Assembly: GCF_016908565.1 (NCBI RefSeq) | Contig: NZ_JAFBED010000005.1 | Location: 186,001-250,000, forward strand | Direction: 5' to 3' | DNA from: Sutcliffiella tianshenii | GTDB taxonomy: Bacteria; Bacillota; Bacilli; Bacillales; Bacillaceae_I | Length of the DNA stretch: 64,000 nucleotides | Shown: positions 33,829 through 41,329 of the stretch, piece after piece | Position numbering within the stretch: position 1 is the first letter of the stretch | How the letters are laid out: each line of letters opens with the position of its first letter | Notes under the pieces: model-generated | Told to the model about the DNA's origin: nothing | The model's input: only the letters and a program-made list of their open reading frames with translations | Databases searched by the model: none | Translations under genes and position numbers: made by a program

Positions 33829-35865
33829 TTAATCGTCGTCTTTATCCTTCTTCTTACCGCGATCTTTCTTGTCTTTTTCTTTTTTATCTTTCTTGTTTTC
33901 CTCTTTTCTTCCTTCGCCCTGGTTATCATTGTCGGAGTCGGAAGATCTTTGGGATTCTTCTTCCTTCTTGGCTGGTGGTTTTGGCTTTCCGAAAGCTGGA
34001 AGATTGAAGGATTCCACGGGTTCATCCTTTAATGCTTCACTTACTACCTGCTGGAAGATCTTCGCGGATGGACTGCCTGCCCCGGAAATGATCGGAAGGT
34101 ACAGTTCTTCTGTCGGTTTATCGAATCCGATCCAGAAAGCTCCGACCACCTGTGGCGTGAAGCCGGCAAACCACTGATTGGAGGTGGCTTTATGGTTATC
34201 ATCCCTTGTTTGGGTGGACCCGGTCTTTCCTGCCACTTCCCTGCCTTCGATGATTGCGTTCTTCCCACTGCCTTCCTCGATGACATTTTGAAGGATATAG
34301 GTCATTTTTTCGGCCGCTTCCTTTGAAACGACCTGTTCTTTTTCCCCTTCAAAATTGGCTACCGCATCGCCTTCTCCTGTTTCAATTTTAATTATCGCAT
34401 GCGATTCGACAATCTCACCCTTATTCGGAAAAATCGTATATGCCTCTGCCAAATGTTTTGGTGCGATCCCCTTATCGAATCCACCAAGAGCAAGGGCTGC
34501 TAGGTTATGGTCATTTTCCGTGATCGGCAGATACAATTTCTTTGCCGCTTCAACACCCGTTTTGACTCCCATCTCGTGTAAGAGTGAGACGGCCGGAACG
34601 TTATACGAATTCAATACCGCGTCATACATGGATACTTCCCCGCGGTAATCAAGTGTATGATTGAGCGGCTTGTATCCGTCTATATCAATCGGAGAATCAT
34701 TTAACATATCGTACATATCGTAGCCCTTTTCCAGGGCAGGAGTATAAACCAATAATGGCTTCACAGTGGAACCAGGCTGTTTGGCAAGTCGTGACGCCCT
34801 GTTGAAATCCCGGAACTTGTATTCCCTTCCACCAATGAGCGCAAGAATCCCGCCTGTCTTGGGATCCATTAAGATTCCGCTGCTCTGCGCCACTTCCCCA
34901 TTTGGTGCCGTCGGGAAGTTGGCCGGATCTGCATACACCTTTTCCATCGCTTCCTGTGCTTTTGGCTCAAGGGAAGTGTAGATTTTGTAACCTCCGGCCA
35001 ACAATTCACTTTCACTGATGCCATACATTTTATTGGCCTCTTCTAGGATATAATCCATATAGCTTGGATATTTCCCTTCATATGGATCGACATTTCTCGT
35101 TTCTAGCTTCAACTCCTCGGCCTTTGCGGCTTCAAGCTCTTCAAGGGTGATGAACTTTTGTTCATACATCAGGTGAAGCACCAGGTTTCTTCTTTCGATG
35201 GAGCGCTCCGGATTATTAAGTGGTGATAAAGCCGATGGTGCCTTAATTACTCCAGCGATGGTGGCCGCTTCAGCGAGCGTCAAATCGGCTGGATCCTTTG
35301 CAAAATAAACGGAGGCCGCATTCTTGATTCCCCAGGCTCCCTCCCCAAAATAGATCTGATTTAAATAAAGGCTGATAATCTGATCCTTTGAGTATGCCTT
35401 TTCCACTTTCTTGGCAAGGAAAAACTCATCAAATTTCCGTTTGAAGGTTTTTTCATGTGTCAAAAAAACATTCTTCGCAAGCTGCTGTGTGATGGTACTT
35501 CCGCCCTGTACGACGCCCCCTGCCTTGACATTTGAGGAAAATGCCCGAAGTGTTCCCACAAAATCAAAGCCGTCATGTTCATAAAAACGCCGGTCTTCCA
35601 CCGCAACGACAGCGAGTTTCATTACATCCGGGATATCTTCACTTGCCACTCCCTCTATCTTGCTTGCAGTCAGTTTACTCGCAACTTCACCATGACGGTC
35701 ATAGATTACTGTAGCCTGTGGCAAAGGTTCGGTCAAAGCACTGACATCCCTTGTATTAATATATAATTGCATTCCTAACAGTACGATTAGCACAAATAAA
35801 CCAGCGATTAAAAATAAGGCTCGCAGGCTGACCTTCTTTTTGTTTCTTTCTACTCTTTTCGCCAT
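33829..35865 (-). CDS. pbpG: Class A penicillin-binding protein, PbpG-like
   Basis: A 678-residue membrane-anchored enzyme that polymerises and crosslinks peptidoglycan. One N-terminal helix (19-37) is followed by the GT51 glycosyltransferase domain with the catalytic Glu90 motif EDRRFYEHDG and QGGSTITQQLAKN. The transpeptidase domain has the Ser-x-x-Lys motif in GSTVKP (about 364-369), SYN, and the KTG motif in GKTGST (about 548). The last 60 residues are a Lys/Glu/Asp-rich tail ending KKDKDDD. Length suits sporulation-specific PbpG (about 691) better than PbpD (about 624), but the exact orthologue is uncertain. Confidence 0.88.
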   Translation of the reverse strand: MAKRVERNKKKVSLRALFLIAGLFVLIVLLGMQLYINTRDVSALTEPLPQATVIYDRHGEVASKLTASKIEGVASEDIPDVMKLAVVAVEDRRFYEHDGFDFVGTLRAFSSNVKAGGVVQGGSTITQQLAKNVFLTHEKTFKRKFDEFFLAKKVEKAYSKDQIISLYLNQIYFGEGAWGIKNAASVYFAKDPADLTLAEAATIAGVIKAPSALSPLNNPERSIERRNLVLHLMYEQKFITLEELEAAKAEELKLETRNVDPYEGKYPSYMDYILEEANKMYGISESELLAGGYKIYTSLEPKAQEAMEKVYADPANFPTAPNGEVAQSSGILMDPKTGGILALIGGREYKFRDFNRASRLAKQPGSTVKPLLVYTPALEKGYDMYDMLNDSPIDIDGYKPLNHTLDYRGEVSMYDAVLNSYNVPAVSLLHEMGVKTGVEAAKKLYLPITENDHNLAALALGGFDKGIAPKHLAEAYTIFPNKGEIVESHAIIKIETGEGDAVANFEGEKEQVVSKEAAEKMTYILQNVIEEGSGKNAIIEGREVAGKTGSTQTRDDNHKATSNQWFAGFTPQVVGAFWIGFDKPTEELYLPIISGAGSPSAKIFQQVVSEALKDEPVESFNLPAFGKPKPPAKKEEESQRSSDSDNDNQGEGRKEENKKDKKEKDKKDRGKKKDKDDD

Positions 35866-36089
35866 AAGAACCCCCTATTTCAGAACCAAAATCTTTAAAG
35901 TAATTCGGAGCATCCCAAATTTTTTTTAGGGTAAGCATACATAATCCCGGGCTATAACCATTAAAATGAAATACTACAAAACCCTGTTATGCCCGTATTC
36001 TTTATTACTTTAACATTATTACTTACCCATTTTACAAGAAGATGAATCACAAAATTAGAATTCTAATAATTGCGCGAATTCCATTAACC

Positions 36090-36119
36090 TTGACTACCCT
36101 TCTTTTCAACCACTATAAT
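36090..36119 (+). promoter_or_regulatory. Promoter of the adenine deaminase unit
   Basis: TTGACT (36090-36095) and TATAAT (36114-36119) are 18 bases apart, about 40 bases before the riboswitch core. A perfect ATTAGAATTCTAAT palindrome lies upstream at 36054-36067. Confidence 0.75.
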
Positions 36120-36157
36120 GATGAACAATTACCTAAAAGAATAAGTGTAAAGTGCTA

Positions 36158-36224
36158 CTCGTATAATCTTGGAGATATGGTCCATAAGTTTCTACCAAAC
36201 TGCCTTAAACGGTTTGACTACGGG
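36158..36224 (+). ncRNA. Purine riboswitch, guanine type, before adeC
   Basis: Core elements are CTCGTATAATC, the TGGA/TCCA P2 stem, AGTTTCTACC, the CAAAC/GTTTG P3 stem and GACTAC. P1 forms between CTCGTA (36158-36163) and TACGGG (36219-36224). The base that pairs with the ligand is C (GACTA), as in the guanine and hypoxanthine class; adenine-class switches have T there. It is followed by a terminator at 36317-36350, so ligand binding should switch adeC off. Confidence 0.92.
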
Positions 36225-36316
36225 ATGAAGCAAATACTATATGTATGTTTTCGGCAAAACCTGCTTTTTATGTAGCGCGGAAACCATCTATAGCCTTTTG
36301 CCGCTTCTCTCATGTC

Positions 36317-36350
36317 AAACTCCTGGATTTCCATGGAGTTTTTATTTTTT
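36317..36350 (+). terminator. Riboswitch-controlled terminator before adeC
   Basis: AAACTCC (36317-36323) pairs with GGAGTTT (36335-36341), with a GG/CC inner pair, followed by TTATTTTTT. Confidence 0.85.
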
Positions 36351-36368
36351 TATTGGAGGAGATTGAAA

Positions 36369-38105
36369 ATGAATTCAACCAAACTGACAGATCTGATCAA
36401 AGCTTCCGCAAAATCCACTCCCGCTGACCTGGTCATCAAAAACGGCAAAATCATCGATGTGTTCAACCTCGAAATCATCGAGGGAAATCTAGCAATTAAA
36501 AACGGAATGATCATTGGAATTGGAGACTACGAAGCTATAGATTACCTGGATGCAAAAGGTGCTTATATTTGTCCAGGCTTCATTGATGGACATGTCCATA
36601 TGGAATCCTCTATGGTTCATCCTTTTCATTTCTCCAATACTTTAATAGAGCATGGTGTGACCACCATCATTACGGATCCTCATGAAATTGCCAATGTCAG
36701 CGGATCAGCAGGAGTGCAGTTCATGATAGATGCAACGAAGGATGTGTTAGTAGATGTCTTCTTCATGCTGCCTTCCTGTGTCCCTGCTACCCAATTCGAA
36801 CAGAATGGTGCCACTCTGCATGCTAGAGATCTTGCACCTTTTTACAAGAATGATAGAGTATTGGGGCTTGCAGAAGTGATGGACTTTCCTGCAGTAAGGG
36901 ATACCGAAGAAAAGATGGTCGAAAAATTGACCCAGGCTGTGAGTGAAAGAAAACAGATCGATGGGCATGGGGCTGGCTTGACGGAAACCGGAATCAATAT
37001 CTATCGCAGCGCACAGATAAAAACGGATCATGAATGCGTTACAGCAGAAGAGGCCCTGGAAAGGATCAGGCGCGGGATGTATGTCATGATCCGAGAAGGA
37101 TCTGTTGCAAAAGACCTGAAGGCCCTCCTCCCTGCTGTCAATGACAGGAATGCAAGACGCTTCCTTTTCTGTACAGATGATAAACACCTGGACGATCTTG
37201 TAAGGGAAGGCAGTATCGACCACAATATCCGTCTTGCCATCCAAGAGGGCATGGATCCATTGCTTGCCATTCAGATCGCTACCTTGAATGCTGCAGAATG
37301 CTACTCGCTTCACCATAAAGGGGCAGTCGCTCCAGGCTATCACGCCGATCTTGTCCTGGTGGGGGATTTGAGGGAACTCACCATTCAAAAAGTCTTAAAG
37401 GATGGGAAGCTTGTGCCGGTCCTTTCCGATGAATCGGTCAAAAGCAATATCGGCGTCCCTCATTCAGCACCGGAAGAACTTAAAAAATCGGTTCATATCA
37501 AACCTTGTTCACCCAAAGATCTGAAATTGAACCTCGATGGGTCAAAAGTAGCCAGCGTCATTGAAATCATCCCCAATAGCCTTGTAACCAATCATGTTAA
37601 AGAAATGGTACAGACCAAAGACGGTGAATTCACTCCATGTATAAAAAAAGACCTGCTGAAACTCGCTGTAGTGGAAAGGCATAACGCCACAGGTGACATC
37701 GGGATAGCGATAGTAAAAGGGATGAGGCTTAAAAATGGTGCTATTGCATCCACCGTGGCCCACGACTCTCATAATATAGTAGCTGTCGGAACAAATGATG
37801 GGGACATCCTTGAGGCAATCAGGACACTTGAGGATATGGGAGGTGGATTGGTCGTCGTGAAAGATCGAAAGCCAATCGCCACACTTTCTTTGGAAATTGC
37901 AGGCTTGATGTCCTTGCAGCCCTTGGAAGAGGTGTTGGACAACTTGGAGTGTCTTCATCATGCACTTACCAGCTTGGGGATGCTGGTTGATTTCAATCCT
38001 TTTGTCACCCTTTCTTTTCTCAGCCTGCCGGTAATACCCGAAATAAAACTTACTGCATCCGGTTTATTCGATGTGACAGCATTCAGTCATATTTCAATTC
38101 AGTAA
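36369..38105 (+). CDS. adeC: Adenine deaminase
   Basis: A 578-residue amidohydrolase converting adenine to hypoxanthine and ammonia. Metal-site motif PGFIDGHVHMESSM lies near residue 75, with TDPHEIANVSG following and DGHGAGLT in the barrel. Near the C-terminus AHDSHNIVAVG and GGGLVVVKD are typical of the AdeC group. GGAGGAGA sets the ATG at 36369, although the frame is open for 19 codons upstream across the terminator. Length matches B. subtilis AdeC (about 577). The product is the ligand class of the riboswitch in front, so the unit would be feedback-controlled. Confidence 0.95.
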   Translation: MNSTKLTDLIKASAKSTPADLVIKNGKIIDVFNLEIIEGNLAIKNGMIIGIGDYEAIDYLDAKGAYICPGFIDGHVHMESSMVHPFHFSNTLIEHGVTTIITDPHEIANVSGSAGVQFMIDATKDVLVDVFFMLPSCVPATQFEQNGATLHARDLAPFYKNDRVLGLAEVMDFPAVRDTEEKMVEKLTQAVSERKQIDGHGAGLTETGINIYRSAQIKTDHECVTAEEALERIRRGMYVMIREGSVAKDLKALLPAVNDRNARRFLFCTDDKHLDDLVREGSIDHNIRLAIQEGMDPLLAIQIATLNAAECYSLHHKGAVAPGYHADLVLVGDLRELTIQKVLKDGKLVPVLSDESVKSNIGVPHSAPEELKKSVHIKPCSPKDLKLNLDGSKVASVIEIIPNSLVTNHVKEMVQTKDGEFTPCIKKDLLKLAVVERHNATGDIGIAIVKGMRLKNGAIASTVAHDSHNIVAVGTNDGDILEAIRTLEDMGGGLVVVKDRKPIATLSLEIAGLMSLQPLEEVLDNLECLHHALTSLGMLVDFNPFVTLSFLSLPVIPEIKLTASGLFDVTAFSHISIQ

Positions 38106-38144
38106 ACTTTACAATAAATTCCTCTCCCTACACTCTCCTGTTAC

Positions 38145-38169
38145 GTTTAAAACTCTAAGTACAGGGTAC
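38145..38169 (+). promoter_or_regulatory. Sigma-B-type promoter of the universal stress protein gene
   Basis: GTTTAA (38145-38150), a 13-base spacer and GGGTAC (38164-38169) match the sigma-B consensus GTTTaa-N12-14-GGGWAT in all but the last base. It lies 42 bases before the start codon. Confidence 0.72.
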
Positions 38170-38210
38170 TTAATTTACAAACGTATAGAAAAAAAAGGGA
38201 GAGGATCAAC

Positions 38211-38723
38211 ATGCACGCATTCAACAATATTCTCATTGCATATGATGGGTCTGAAGGAAGCGTCAAGGCGGTAAAGCTAGGAATCGATATGATGAGAAGG
38301 CTAGATTCAAACATTACGGTTTTGCATGTACTTGAAGAAAGAATGACGGGTGCACCAGTTGCTTCCAGACAGCCTGAAGCCTTGCCGATAGGCGGGTTCG
38401 GACTTCAGGACATGAATATGTACGCCAATAATGTCAAAGAGCCTGCACCATCCAACCGTCCTTCTGAAGATGTCCATTACGACCCGACAGAGGAATCTGC
38501 AAGGGAAATCCGGGAACTGCTTGCCCACGAACGTGTCGAAGCACCGGTGGAAGTGATGGTCGGCGACCCTGCAAAAACTATTTGCAAGTTTGCGGAAACA
38601 CAGAATCACGACCTCATCATTATCGGTAGCAGGGGACTTGGCGGTTTAAAGAAACTCATACTCGGCAGCGTCAGCGATAAGGTAACAAATTCCGCCACCT
38701 GTCCAGTACTTGTTGCAAAGTAA
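38211..38723 (+). CDS. UspA-family universal stress protein
   Basis: A 170-residue single Usp domain. The start FNNILIAYDGSEGSVKAV and the ATP-binding end IIGSRGLGGLKKLILGSVSDKV contain the G-2x-G-9x-G(S/T) pattern of nucleotide-binding members. A Pro- and Asn-rich insert of about 45 residues (near 45-90) separates the halves. AGGGAGAGGA precedes the ATG. The sigma-B-like promoter implies induction under general stress or starvation. It is monocistronic with its own terminator. The molecular role of such proteins is not settled. Confidence 0.92.
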   Translation: MHAFNNILIAYDGSEGSVKAVKLGIDMMRRLDSNITVLHVLEERMTGAPVASRQPEALPIGGFGLQDMNMYANNVKEPAPSNRPSEDVHYDPTEESAREIRELLAHERVEAPVEVMVGDPAKTICKFAETQNHDLIIIGSRGLGGLKKLILGSVSDKVTNSATCPVLVAK

Positions 38724-38741
38724 CATGCAACGAAAAACTCG

Positions 38742-38782
38742 AAAAGCCAGACTTTTCCATATCGGAGGAGTCTGGCTTTTTT
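38742..38782 (+). terminator. Terminator of the universal stress protein gene
   Basis: AAAAGCCAGACT (38742-38753) pairs with AGTCTGGCTTTT (38769-38780), continuing into a T run. Confidence 0.9.
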
Positions 38783-38807
38783 GTGCGCTGGAAAACAACA
38801 CATTTTC

Positions 38808-38835
38808 ACCAAAGCATAGGCTAAAGCATACCGTA
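38808..38835 (+). promoter_or_regulatory. Sigma-K-like promoter of the Pro/Gly-rich protein gene
   Basis: ACC (38808-38810), a 16-base spacer and CATACCGTA (38827-38835) match the sigma-K consensus (AC, CATAnnnTA). The start codon is 31 bases downstream. Confidence 0.65.
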
Positions 38836-38865
38836 TAGAGATGCTACACGAAAGGAGATATCCCT

Positions 38866-39309
38866 ATGTATCCATATAGACAATTACCTGGACTGCCTCC
38901 GATTTTCGGACCAGGATCAGGGCAAGGAGGTCCTCCGCCATTCGGTCCCTCACCAGGGCAAGGGCCAGGAGGCGGATTTGGACCCCCAGGACAAGGGCCG
39001 GGCGGATACGGTCCCCCAGGACAAGGAGGGGGACAGGGTGGTCCTCCTCCAGGACCACCTCCATCCTCCCCTCCTCCTGAAGTGATGGGTTATGGTGCAG
39101 GTGGGCCAACAGCACTTGCAGTCGATCCTGGAGCGATGTGGGGATGCCTACGTCGTTATACCTGGGTTAGACTGAATAACGGGGAAGGCTTCTGGTTCTG
39201 GCCCACTTTTATCGGCAGAAGATCTGTAGCCGGCTACCGTTGGTGGTTCTTTACTTGGGTCTATTTCGGTATAGACACAAATAGAATCAGATCATTCCAG
39301 TGTTTTTAA
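38866..39309 (+). CDS. Pro/Gly-rich protein with aromatic C-terminal domain, probable spore coat protein
   Basis: A 147-residue protein. Residues 1-80 are low-complexity Pro/Gly/Gln repeats such as GPPGQGPGGYGPPGQG. Residues 90-147 form a compact Trp/Arg/Phe-rich domain with GCLRRYTWVRL, GFWFWPTFIGRRSVAGYRWW and YFGIDTNRIRSF. The C-terminal part reminds me of small conserved Bacillus proteins without known function. AAAGGAGAT precedes the ATG. The sigma-K-like promoter implies late mother-cell expression, so a coat or crust component is inferred. There is no signal peptide, as expected for coat proteins. Confidence 0.78.
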   Translation: MYPYRQLPGLPPIFGPGSGQGGPPPFGPSPGQGPGGGFGPPGQGPGGYGPPGQGGGQGGPPPGPPPSSPPPEVMGYGAGGPTALAVDPGAMWGCLRRYTWVRLNNGEGFWFWPTFIGRRSVAGYRWWFFTWVYFGIDTNRIRSFQCF

Positions 39310-39333
39310 GCAATTTATCGATGGATAACCAGC

Positions 39334-39368
39334 AAAAACACGCCACGATTCATATGTGGCGTGTTTTT
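39334..39368. terminator. Bidirectional terminator
   Basis: AAAAACACGCCAC (39334-39346) pairs with GTGGCGTGTTTTT (39356-39368). It separates the convergent Pro/Gly-rich gene and the minus-strand pair. Confidence 0.9.
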
Positions 39369-39369
39369 G

Positions 39370-39699
39370 TCATCCTTGAATTTTCTTGGCATGGATGTTT
39401 ACTTCTTCATCGTTTTGTTTCATCTTGTTGACCATATTGTGGAAGGCGCTCCACTTTGAAAGTTTATCAATGGCTTCTTCTTCTGAATTTACTCCTGTTA
39501 CACGGAAAGAGTTGTCGTTCACAAACACTTCATAGGCAGGCTGAAGGGCCTTCTGCTCTTTCCGCTTCTTTTCCCGCTCCATATGCCGACTGATCCTGCT
39601 CACGCTCTTTGCGTCCTTTTTTAAGGAGGATCCTTCCTCGGCATATTTCGCCTTTTCCGTTAAACTCTGATTCTTTGTCTGTAATGTGTTTTCACCCAA
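39370..39699 (-). CDS. Hydrophilic protein of unknown function
   Basis: A 109-residue protein starting with TTG at 39699, where GGAGGG lies eight bases upstream. The frame is open for 47 codons further but those overlap a better-supported small gene. The first 60 residues are charged and probably helical (SLTEKAKYAEEG, HMEREKKRKEQKA). The second half YEVFVNDNSFRVTGVNSEEEAIDKLSKW looks like a small alpha-beta fold. No family recognised. It directly follows the small basic gene, whose stop codon abuts this ribosome site. Confidence 0.65.
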   Translation of the reverse strand: MGENTLQTKNQSLTEKAKYAEEGSSLKKDAKSVSRISRHMEREKKRKEQKALQPAYEVFVNDNSFRVTGVNSEEEAIDKLSKWSAFHNMVNKMKQNDEEVNIHAKKIQG

Positions 39700-39712
39700 G
39701 GAAAAACCCTCC

Positions 39713-39865
39713 TTATCCTTCTCTTGCTGTCGCTTTATGTGTATTATTCTGGGTTCTCTGATGTGCATTGACCAGACGCTGCGTATGCCCGATGGCACGG
39801 TGCTCGGCATGGGACTTGAATAGAGCTTGTCTTTTTTCAAGCTTCTTCTTCAATCTTCTTTTCAC
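39713..39865 (-). CDS. Small basic protein of unknown function
   Basis: A 50-residue protein starting with GTG at 39865, seven bases after GGAGG. It begins MKRRLKKKLEKRQALFK and continues AEHRAIGHTQRLVNAHQR, with 18 basic residues or His residues in total, suggesting nucleic-acid binding or a DNA- or RNA-associated role. Its TAA stop (39713-39715) lies directly against the ribosome site of the downstream gene, so the two are probably co-translated. No homologue is known to me. Confidence 0.6.
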   Translation of the reverse strand: MKRRLKKKLEKRQALFKSHAEHRAIGHTQRLVNAHQRTQNNTHKATAREG

Positions 39866-39928
39866 ATCAATTCCTCCCTCATCTCTTATTTTTTACTTAC
39901 CCCAAAGTAAAAAAATGAAACATGATGA

Positions 39929-39984
39929 TTGCTTTTTTGGTCATAGGATAGTATGATTAACCCGTAACCTAACGAACGGTAGGT
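39929..39984 (+). promoter_or_regulatory. Promoter and probable operator of the TetR-SMR operon
   Basis: TTGCTT (39929-39934) and TATGAT (39952-39957) are 17 bases apart. Just after the expected start, ACCTAACGA-ACGGTAGGT (39967-39984) is an 18-base palindrome with 7 of 9 pairs, well placed for autoregulation by the TetR protein. Confidence 0.6.
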
Positions 39985-40016
39985 AGACGCGTTGAATATG
40001 AAAGGTGAAGATTATC

Positions 40017-40631
40017 ATGCCCACTTCCACTTACGATAAAATAAAGAAAAGTGCCCTGCAGCTTTTTGCCCAAAGAGGATACTATGGTACCTCACTTAAT
40101 GATGTCGCCAATATGGTTGGGATTAAAAAGCCATCTCTTTATGCGCATTTCAAAAATAAGGATGAACTTTATAAAAGCATCATCATAGAATTGGTCGATG
40201 TGTTCACGAAAAAAATCACCCTTACCCATCAAAATTCAAAGCAACAATCAACCAAAGAGCAATTGCTTGGGATGGTCATAAGCATGGTTGATTTTTGGAA
40301 GGATGAGGAGTTTGGTCTGCTCTATAAACGTTCCATGCTATTCCCAGAGGAACAATTCCAAGCGTTGACACATGAGCAATTCGTAAAGAGTGAAACACAT
40401 ACAACCGAGATCCTCAATCGGATCTTCACAGAGGCTATCAGTACGGAGCAAATAGGCGAACAGCCTATACTTCCGTTGATTGATGCTTTCTATTGTTTAA
40501 TAGACGGGCTTTTCGTGCAAAGATTTTTTTACGAGCCTGAAGATTATGAAGCAAAAGTTTCCCATGCCTTTGATCATTACTGGAAGGGAATACATCAAGG
40601 AGGAATATCATGCACTGGGTCTTCATCTTAA
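40017..40631 (+). CDS. yvdT: TetR-family repressor of the SMR pair
   Basis: A 204-residue TetR regulator. The N-terminal HTH is ALQLFAQRGYYGTSLNDVANMVGIKKPSLYAHFKNKDELY with a classic recognition helix. The remaining 150 residues form the ligand domain. The ATG at 40017 follows AAAGGTGAAG; a GTG twelve bases upstream lies inside that site. The 3' end overlaps the first SMR gene by 22 bases. B. subtilis has a TetR gene, yvdT, before the SMR pair yvdS-yvdR, so this is probably the same module. Cationic drugs are likely inducers. Confidence 0.85.
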   Translation: MPTSTYDKIKKSALQLFAQRGYYGTSLNDVANMVGIKKPSLYAHFKNKDELYKSIIIELVDVFTKKITLTHQNSKQQSTKEQLLGMVISMVDFWKDEEFGLLYKRSMLFPEEQFQALTHEQFVKSETHTTEILNRIFTEAISTEQIGEQPILPLIDAFYCLIDGLFVQRFFYEPEDYEAKVSHAFDHYWKGIHQGGISCTGSSS

Positions 40632-40951
40632 TAGCGGGATTATTAGAGATTGTCTGGGTGATTGGACTGCGATTTTCGGATGGATTTACAGAACTTGTAC
40701 CGAGCATCGTCACAATTGCGACCCTGGCGGTAAGCTTTTTCTTTTTCTCCAAATCTTTGAAGTTTTTGCCGATAGGGACAGCCTATGCTATTTTTACAGG
40801 TTTTGGGGCGGCAGGGACGGCAATTGTCGGGATCCTTTTCTTTGAAGAGTCTGCCGGTGCTTCCAAGCTTTTTTTCATAGTGCTGATGCTTGCAGGAATC
40901 ATCGGATTGAAACTGACGACTCCAGCAGAAGTTCAAGGGGAGGAAGGATGA
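40610..40951 (+). CDS. yvdS: SMR-family exporter subunit 1
   Basis: A 113-residue four-helix small multidrug resistance protein. The proton- and drug-binding Glu lies in helix 1 (AGLLEIVWVIGL). Helix 3 has GTAYAIFTGFGAAGTAIVG and helix 4 LIGIIGLKL-like residues. AAGGAGG precedes the ATG, which lies inside the end of the TetR gene. SMR proteins work as antiparallel dimers; tandem non-identical genes usually encode the two opposite topologies of a heterodimer. Here one base separates the pair. Confidence 0.92.
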   Translation: MHWVFILIAGLLEIVWVIGLRFSDGFTELVPSIVTIATLAVSFFFFSKSLKFLPIGTAYAIFTGFGAAGTAIVGILFFEESAGASKLFFIVLMLAGIIGLKLTTPAEVQGEEG

Positions 40952-40952
40952 T

Positions 40953-41267
40953 ATGGCTTGGATTTATTTGACTATAGCAGGATTTTGTGAGGTCGGGGCA
41001 GTTATTTCGCTTAAAAAGGCTGAAGGTTTCAAACGTCTTCTCCCTTCTGTCCTCTTTATTGTGATCGGAATGATGAGTTTTTACTTTCTTTCGCTTTCCC
41101 TGAAGGAAATACCGATGGGTACGGCCTATGCAATTTGGACAGGAATCGGTTCGGCGGGAAGCGTTCTTCTCGGAATGCTTCTCTTTAAGGAATCCAAAAG
41201 CATCATCCGTATGCTCCTGCTTTCGATGATCATCATCGGGGTAGTAGGCTTGAAATTGACCTCTTAG
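40953..41267 (+). CDS. yvdR: SMR-family exporter subunit 2
   Basis: A 104-residue four-helix SMR partner, with the essential Glu in AGFCEVGAVISL and GTAYAIWTGIGSAGSVLLG in helix 3. It starts one base after the stop of subunit 1, with GGAGGAAGG just upstream. Positively charged loops differ between the two partners, as expected for fixed opposite topologies. The pair is expected to exchange quaternary ammonium, guanidinium or similar cations for protons; the exact substrate is not visible. Confidence 0.92.
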   Translation: MAWIYLTIAGFCEVGAVISLKKAEGFKRLLPSVLFIVIGMMSFYFLSLSLKEIPMGTAYAIWTGIGSAGSVLLGMLLFKESKSIIRMLLLSMIIIGVVGLKLTS

Positions 41268-41301
41268 TATTAGCGACTTACGAGCTTCAGTTAAATTCAA
41301 A

Positions 41302-41325
41302 AAAGCCACTCCGCGGAGTGGCTTT
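41302..41325. terminator. Bidirectional terminator
   Basis: AAAGCCACTCCG directly joined to CGGAGTGGCTTT (41302-41325) is a perfect 24-base palindrome between the convergent SMR and symporter genes. The T tract is short. Confidence 0.85.
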
Positions 41326-41329
41326 CGTG

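Noticed and set aside
36747-37388. 213-codon minus-strand frame inside adeC
   Set aside because: It is fully antisense to a well-supported enzyme gene, with no ribosome site and no recognisable motif.
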